Shown: positions 8,542 through 13,048 of the stretch, in pieces
How the letters are laid out: each line of letters opens with the position of its first letter
Numbering within the stretch: the stretch's first letter is position 1
Source of the DNA: Astrocystis sublimbata
Taxonomy: Eukaryota; Ascomycota; Sordariomycetes; Xylariales; Xylariaceae
Assembly: GCA_022453515.1 (NCBI GenBank)
Contig: JAJNNY010000186.1
Location: 1-13,048 of the forward strand
Reading direction: 5' to 3'
DNA length: 13,048 nucleotides
Translations under genes and position numbers: made by a program
The notes under the pieces: generated by a model
Seen by the model: the letters and a program-made list of their open reading frames with translations, nothing else
Databases searched by the model: none
Told to the model about the DNA's origin: nothing

Positions 8542-9078
8542 TGCGATGGCGGGACGTGCCGGAATCCCTGCATGCGTCTGCAGCATGCGGACGCACACAT
8601 GTGCGGAATTGACGGAAGAAACAGCTTGCCATAATGCCTCGTGCAAGTCGATAAGAGAGGAACCCAAATGATACCCCTTAACCTGACATAGTCCCTCCTC
8701 TACATAAAATAAAAGACAGGCCATTGGAGCATAGAGCAGACCTGAAGGTAGCACGGGCTCGATTAGGGTTATGACATGACAGTACATACAAGATGCATAT
8801 GTGAAGTGCAGCTGAGACTAGGATGATTCGTGACGTAGAAGCAGTAGCAGAACCCAAAGCATTGTAATACAACGTACTTGCAGGTTTCCCAATGCGGACC
8901 TGTCATTCTATCTTTCCGTCTATACTATCGGCCATTCTCTCGTCTTAAACAAAGACTCAAAGCACAACACCAAGTATCTCTGTCGGCCAGAATGCTGACC
9001 TGCGCAATTGAGGGTGCTCCTGTTTCGCTCGGCACAGTTTTCACTATTATTTTCCGTTCCGTCTTACGACTAGGACGC
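8542..9078. other. convergent intergenic region between mis14 and sec14
   Basis: This 537-bp gap lies between the stop codons of two genes that face each other. It should hold both 3' untranslated regions. AATAAA at 8708-8713, 167 bases past the mis14 stop, is a possible polyadenylation signal. GCATGC occurs twice near 8570-8587, flanking CTGCAG. No gene is supported; open frames at the right end are antisense shadows of sec14. Confidence 0.45.
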
Positions 9079-10385
9079 TTAAGCGACCACCTCGGTATCC
9101 CCCGTTGCCGGAGCCTCGCCAGTCTGGTGGATCTCAGCAGGCTTGTTCTCAATCGTAACATCAGCGGGATCCTTCTCCCACCATGCAGGCTGCTTCCACT
9201 GCTCGTCGTGCCACGGGCCTGCATCGCTCAACTCGCAGCCGCCTTCGCACTTGCACTGGCCACCGTAGATGGCCGGCAGATTCTCGGCAGGGATGTGCTC
9301 CAGCAGAGTCGACTTGTAGCTGCTGCCGAGGACCTTGATCTTGGAGGCGGTGACGGGGTCGAGGAATCCCTTGACCAGGGTCCAAATCGTAGACACGGCC
9401 CAGCCGGCGTTGATCACGTACATCTTACCTAGCCGTTCCGGATAGTTGCCGTTACTCATGGCGGACGCTTGTCTTATGTAGTTGAGGACCGTCTTCTGGC
9501 CGGTCAAGCCAACGCCCTGGACATCCAAGACACTGCAGGAGGTCTCGAGGAGGTGGCCAGCTTGTCGCGAGCAGGCGGGTAAGCGGGGGTCGACCATCTT
9601 CTCGTACTCGACAGCCAGATTCAGAAGCATCCTGTCGTTGGTATAATCTGCGGCCCTAAGCTTGGTGAAGTCTACACCGCCAAGCTTCTCGTAGTAGCAC
9701 GGCCTACCATCCTATATTGGCTGCGTCAACACGTATGTCCGGTGACGTATTCATGCAGCGTGGGAAAGGGGCTCGGGCTAGTGGATACATACCTTGTCCG
9801 TCTTATGGTAGAACTGCTTGTAGTATTTCGAGAGCTCCCTCTTGAACGAGCCGTCCTTATCCCAGGTCCGGACGAGTTCATCGAGCTTGAGGGGTTCGGT
9901 AGGAGGGTTCTTCTCGGGCTCCTTGGGCGCTAGTGACAAGGGGCGGTATGCTCCCTTCTCGGGATCCCACACGGTCAGGTTGTTGCGCCATTCCTCGGAT
10001 TCAACGAACCTGCGGTTCCAGGGTCAGTCGTCATGGGCGAACAGGCGGGGGGGGCCAATAAGTCTTTGCGCACATCTTCTTTGCAGCCTCGGCGTCCCAT
10101 TTCCGAGCACGCAGAAACCGCAGCTGATCAAGAAGGGTCGTCAGCACCACCCCCACGTCGTCAGCAGCGTGAAGAGGTATTGGGTCGTACCAGAGTCAGA
10201 GTGTCGAGGCGTTGCGTGAGGCCCTCAGCCTCGAGCAGCAGGCGCAACTGGTGGACTTGTGCCTGCTGGCTGGCATTCAGATGGCCGGGATGGCCCTCGC
10301 GAGCCTCGACAGAGGTGGTCGGGAAGTCATAGTGGTCGTACTTGGCGTCTAGTTCCATGTTGGACTGGGACTTGGTGTCGGCCAT
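9079..10385 (-). CDS. sec14: Sec14 phosphatidylinositol/phosphatidylcholine transfer protein
   Basis: Four exons read leftward: 10385-10191, 10123-10074, 10009-9793 and 9711-9079, giving 364 aa. Sec14 exchanges phosphatidylinositol and phosphatidylcholine and primes phosphoinositide synthesis at the Golgi, which vesicle traffic needs. Residues 40-85 form the CRAL-TRIO N-terminal helices (LRFLRARKWD at 66-75). The lipid-binding CRAL-TRIO fold follows with GRPCYYEKLGGVD, LETSCSVLDVQGVGL, NYPERLGKMYVINA, FLDPVTASKIKVLGSSY and IPAENLPAIYGG (295-305). E246 (in PERLGK) and K278 (in SKIKV) match the phosphatidylinositol headgroup residues of yeast Sec14, and S212 and S214 lie where phosphatidylcholine contacts fall. 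A C-terminal tail with CKCEGGC (307-313) is the filamentous-fungal form. Introns are 67, 64 and 81 bases with donors GTACGA, GTGCGC and GTATGT and branch sites CTGAC, CTGAC and TTGAC. The second exon is only 50 bases. Every join preserves conserved protein text. No signal peptide or membrane segment; the protein is cytosolic and peripheral. Confidence 0.95.
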
Positions 10386-11754
10386 GGGTGCTCAGGACGG
10401 CGGTGGTGGGTGGAGGGGCGGGTGCCGGTGTGCTGAGGGGGGAAGGGCGCGGGGATATTCACGGAGGAGTGGATAGGCGGAATGGAGGAGAAGTAGTGGT
10501 GGCCAGCAAGAGCACAAGCGATACTGATCTAAGTAGTAATAAGAATGCCTCCTGTTCGCAGGAGTATGTAAGTAGGTATTATAGACACCTGGACACTTGG
10601 GGCACTAGGTAAGTAAGTGGAGGAGACGGTAAGAGGGTGGTGGAGCATTGACCTAGCTCCTAAGAAATAGGAGTGTTGACCCCTACCCAGTTAGTACCTA
10701 CTGTCCAGCGAGCCCTCGCCCAGCACCCTTTGTTGCTGAGATTTTGTTGCTGAATAGGTACCTAGGACCGTCCCTGTTAGGCGCGGTACCTAGCGGGCCT
10801 AGTACACCTGTACCTACGGGGATGATTGGTGCAGCGCACTGGTAGTATGAACGTCGGTGGGCTGGAGGAGGGGCACGGGGAATAGGCGGGCTACCTACAT
10901 ATGTACCTAAAGGTTGGTGCCGTCTAGGCACCTAATGTATACCAATGTGTGCAACCCGCTACTTGCAGAACGCTGGAAGCCTTCCATTCCACTTCACTGA
11001 ATCATTCGGCCTTCCATCCGTACACCTGTCATGGGGATAGTTACGATCATGTGCCTTTCCAGAATCAGGCACAGACTACGAGTACAACATCGGTTGCCAC
11101 CATCTCCACATCTCCATCCGCTAGCAGCATGGAAAACAGCCTTGAAGTACGGAGTACTCCGTACGAGTAACTGTAACTGTACGTACACGTGCACCCGAGA
11201 CCTACATAGGGTGATAGGACTGGACTATACAGTACATCATAGATAGGGGGGACCGACACCGTCGAACGCGGCCCATCTCGCCCTGTGTGGGGTCATTAGG
11301 TTCCCAGAGGGCTTCAAGTAGGTACGATTCCTAGTGCGATCCTGTGCCAGACTCGCCAGAGTGGCAAGCGAGACAGAAAAGGAGTCGGGAAACGGGGATC
11401 GGACTGGTCAAGGTTGATGTTCATATCTGCAAGCTGCTAAGTTGTTGTATTTGAATCATTGGCAAACCTTAGCCTTCTACTCACATCCAGACGTACCTAA
11501 CATGCCAGGGTGTCGATGCCGAGCATGGAGATGATTGTGGGCTATCAACCTCTCTGTAGGGGTCGCGGATGCACAGCTACACTGCAAAGACATCAGCCAC
11601 TAATACCGAGATGGATCTGAAGCCGATTCCCATGTCACCGGTCATGTCTCCCACAGATCGTCAAATGTCGGTCGGCACGGCTGAGTTCGAACTTCGCAGG
11701 GAGATATACGACCCCTGGATCGCTGCGACTACGGCGTCCGCCAGATGCCAGGCT
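10386..11754. other. intergenic region between prefoldin 3 and sec14
   Basis: Both flanking genes run leftward, so the sec14 promoter lies at the left and the prefoldin 3' end at the right. The stretch contains palindromic AGGTACCTAGG (10756-10766), GGTACC (10785-10790), CTACATATGTAC near 10893, and the perfect palindrome at 11147-11164. I see no gene in it: open frames are short and without family features. Confidence 0.45.
11147..11164. repeat. 18-bp perfect palindrome GTACGGAGTACTCCGTAC
   Basis: The two halves are exact reverse complements with no spacer. A CGTACACGTGCAC stretch follows 20 bases on. Words of this type recur across many Pezizomycotina intergenic regions as far as I know. 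It could be a binding site for a dimeric zinc-cluster factor (CGG...CCG halves with a 6-base gap), or simply a repeat word. No function is shown. Confidence 0.7.
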
Positions 11755-12791
11755 TCATCCGTTGGGCTGGTCATCTCCGTCCTTGGACCCCGTCCCCTTA
11801 CGATCCTCCTCGGCCTTCTCTTTTCGTTTCTGCACCACGTCCCAGTTGTACACGCGAGCTATCGCAACCTCCATAGTCTAGACATCCTAGGTTAGCCGGA
11901 ACATGCATCTGTGCCACAGCGACGTAATTATGCTTTCTTACGGTGATCTGCTCTCTCAGGAATTCCAGATCCTCTTCACAATTGGAATTGCTCTGCTTGG
12001 CGGCGGCCAGTTTAGATGTGAGGAGCGATTCTGCCTCGTCGAGGGGATACGAAAGCATCACATTTGCCTAGAGTGGAGGCATGCCGTTAGCAGGCTACGA
12101 CAGGGGCCTCAAATGGCGCAGATACATTGGTCCACGACGTACCCCTAACCATAAATACACCTCCTCGGTTGGCGGTATGCTCGCCTTGGCGTAGAGTGTG
12201 TCGTTCAATTCGAAGGTGGTCTCTATTGGATCCGAGTCGCCCTACCACCGTCAGCAGCTGCTCTTCACTGTCCAAGTTGTGCATCATGCATCATACAGTC
12301 CTTGTCTTCAAGAAACGGACAGTGTCCAAGGTCTTTTGTATGTCGGGCATCTTGTCTCTCAAGCCAGCAATTCTCCGTTGGAGGTTGACCTCCATGAACT
12401 GGTATTTCCTAGCACGGGCTCCGTTGTTAGCCAGTCACTCCAGCCACTCTTGCTCCGCCTCTTTGTGCTCTTGCCATGTCTCCCATATATTCCAAGGGTC
12501 GTCAGGTCGGGCGGTGTTCCAGCGGTGTTCCAGCGACACTCATGGTCGTCGATGGGGGGTGGTTGCGTACGAAATCATCTCCTGGAAATTGCGCAGCGTG
12601 GCCTCGACCTCCTGCCGTGACGACACATAGTCCTCGACCTTGTCGACAAACGGCGCGCAGGGAATGCCTCGAGGATTCGTGGGCGCTGAGCCTTTGCTGC
12701 TGGGTGCTCATCATATCAGCGGAGGAGCCAATCCGACAGGATTGTTAATCGGAACACACTCTGCTGCCATCTCTCCAGCTTGCCCTGCCAT
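11755..12791 (-). CDS. pac10: prefoldin subunit 3 (Pac10/Gim2, VBP1 orthologue)
   Basis: Six exons read leftward: 12791-12760, 12699-12571, 12408-12297, 12241-12143, 12067-11942 and 11877-11755, giving 206 aa against about 190-200 usual. Prefoldin is the six-subunit cytosolic chaperone that hands nascent actin and tubulin to the CCT chaperonin; subunit 3 is an alpha-type subunit with two coiled coils around a beta hairpin. Visible landmarks are NPRGIPCAPFVDKVEDYV (19-36), KYQFMEVNLQRR, the hairpin TTFELNDTLY and EVYLWLGANVMLSYPLDEA (118-136), NCEEDLEFLREQIT (153-166) and VYNWDVVQKRKEK near the end. Introns are 60, 162, 55, 75 and 64 bases, with donors GTGTGT, GTACGC, GTATGA, GTACGT and GTAAGA. 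Four have clear CTGAC/CTAAC branch sites. The first exon (MAGQAGEMAA) is the least certain part: it rests on removing an intron that holds a TGATGA double stop (acceptor CAG at 12700; an alternative pair would change one or two residues). The tail is charged and disordered. Confidence 0.93.
12511..12534. repeat. 11-bp tandem duplication within a prefoldin intron
   Basis: GCGGTGTTCCA occurs twice in direct succession and is followed by GCG. It lies within the 162-base second intron of the prefoldin gene and helps explain why that intron is the longest of the five. It looks like replication slippage and has no effect on the protein. Confidence 0.8.
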
Positions 12792-13048
12792 GGCGAATGC
12801 CTCTCCCAGCCGGCGTGCCTGAGCCCACGGTGGGTTGGATATCGAGTGCAGCTTCTGGTGAAGTGGGACGGACTACCTATGTATCGATGGTAGGTAGTAG
12901 GAGCGCTCGAGCAATTGGTCTAAGCGGGTGTGGTTGCAAAAGTTGCAGCAGCGTGTGCCAAAGGCCAAAGGCCAAATACCACTGCAGCTTTGGTTGGTAG
13001 GTACCTAGGTACATGCCAGTATATGCGGGCAGCCAGCATTGATGGAGG
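12792..13048. promoter_or_regulatory. upstream region of prefoldin 3
   Basis: The 257 bases upstream of the prefoldin start (reading leftward) should carry its promoter. They include GTAGGTAGTAG (12890-12900), a duplicated AAAGGCC (12959-12972) and the 12-bp palindrome GTACCTAGGTAC (13001-13012). No TATA box stands out. Confidence 0.35.

Noticed and set aside
7959..8600. 213-codon minus-strand frame
   Set aside because: It is the antisense shadow of mis14 exon 2, whose sense frame has clear family motifs and codon bias.
8878..9432. 184-codon plus-strand frame
   Set aside because: It overlaps the last exon of sec14 in antisense and has no recognisable domain.
11680..11700. GAGTTCGAACTTC resembling a tRNA T loop
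   Set aside because: The flanking T stem does not pair and no other tRNA arms are found on either strand.
1..13048. CRISPR array, prokaryotic operon or mobile-element transposase gene
   Set aside because: No spaced direct repeats of that kind and no transposase or integrase motifs. Introns and protein families are eukaryotic.

Overview
The window is nuclear DNA of a filamentous ascomycete (Pezizomycotina, most likely Sordariomycetes). The reasons are short GT-AG introns with CTAAC/CTGAC branch points, C-ending codons, TTAGGG telomere-type repeats, a dispersed single-copy-type 5S rRNA gene with a TATA box at -29, and protein families in their filamentous-fungal form. The species cannot be told from the sequence alone.

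Layout. Bases 1-1300 are repeat-like: an AT-rich stretch, a 571-bp foldback element with two 248-bp arms that are 98% identical, and a degenerate interstitial TTAGGG tract. Bases 1300-2590 hold no gene I can support. At 2597-3546 there is an unassigned coding remnant whose coding signal jumps between frames, probably a pseudogene. Bases 3550-5330 look intergenic.

The second half carries four well-supported housekeeping genes whose splicing I worked out by hand. They are: a Methyltransf_16-type (METTL21/EFM-like) protein methyltransferase (5331-6722, +, 2 exons, 411 aa); the kinetochore MIND-complex subunit Mis14/Nsl1 (7232-8541, +, 2 exons, 247 aa); the Sec14 phosphatidylinositol/phosphatidylcholine transfer protein (9079-10385, -, 4 exons, 364 aa); and prefoldin subunit 3 (11755-12791, -, 6 exons, 206 aa). 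The four act in unrelated processes (protein methylation, chromosome segregation, Golgi lipid signalling, cytosolic chaperoning). They are neighbours, not a pathway.

The most striking observation is a complete-looking 5S rRNA gene (7649-7767), with its TATA box and T-run terminator, lying in sense orientation inside the 566-bp intron of the Mis14 gene. A polymerase III gene is thus nested in a polymerase II intron. The second is the foldback element, in which all four differences between the arms are CpA-to-TpA changes, the signature expected of RIP.
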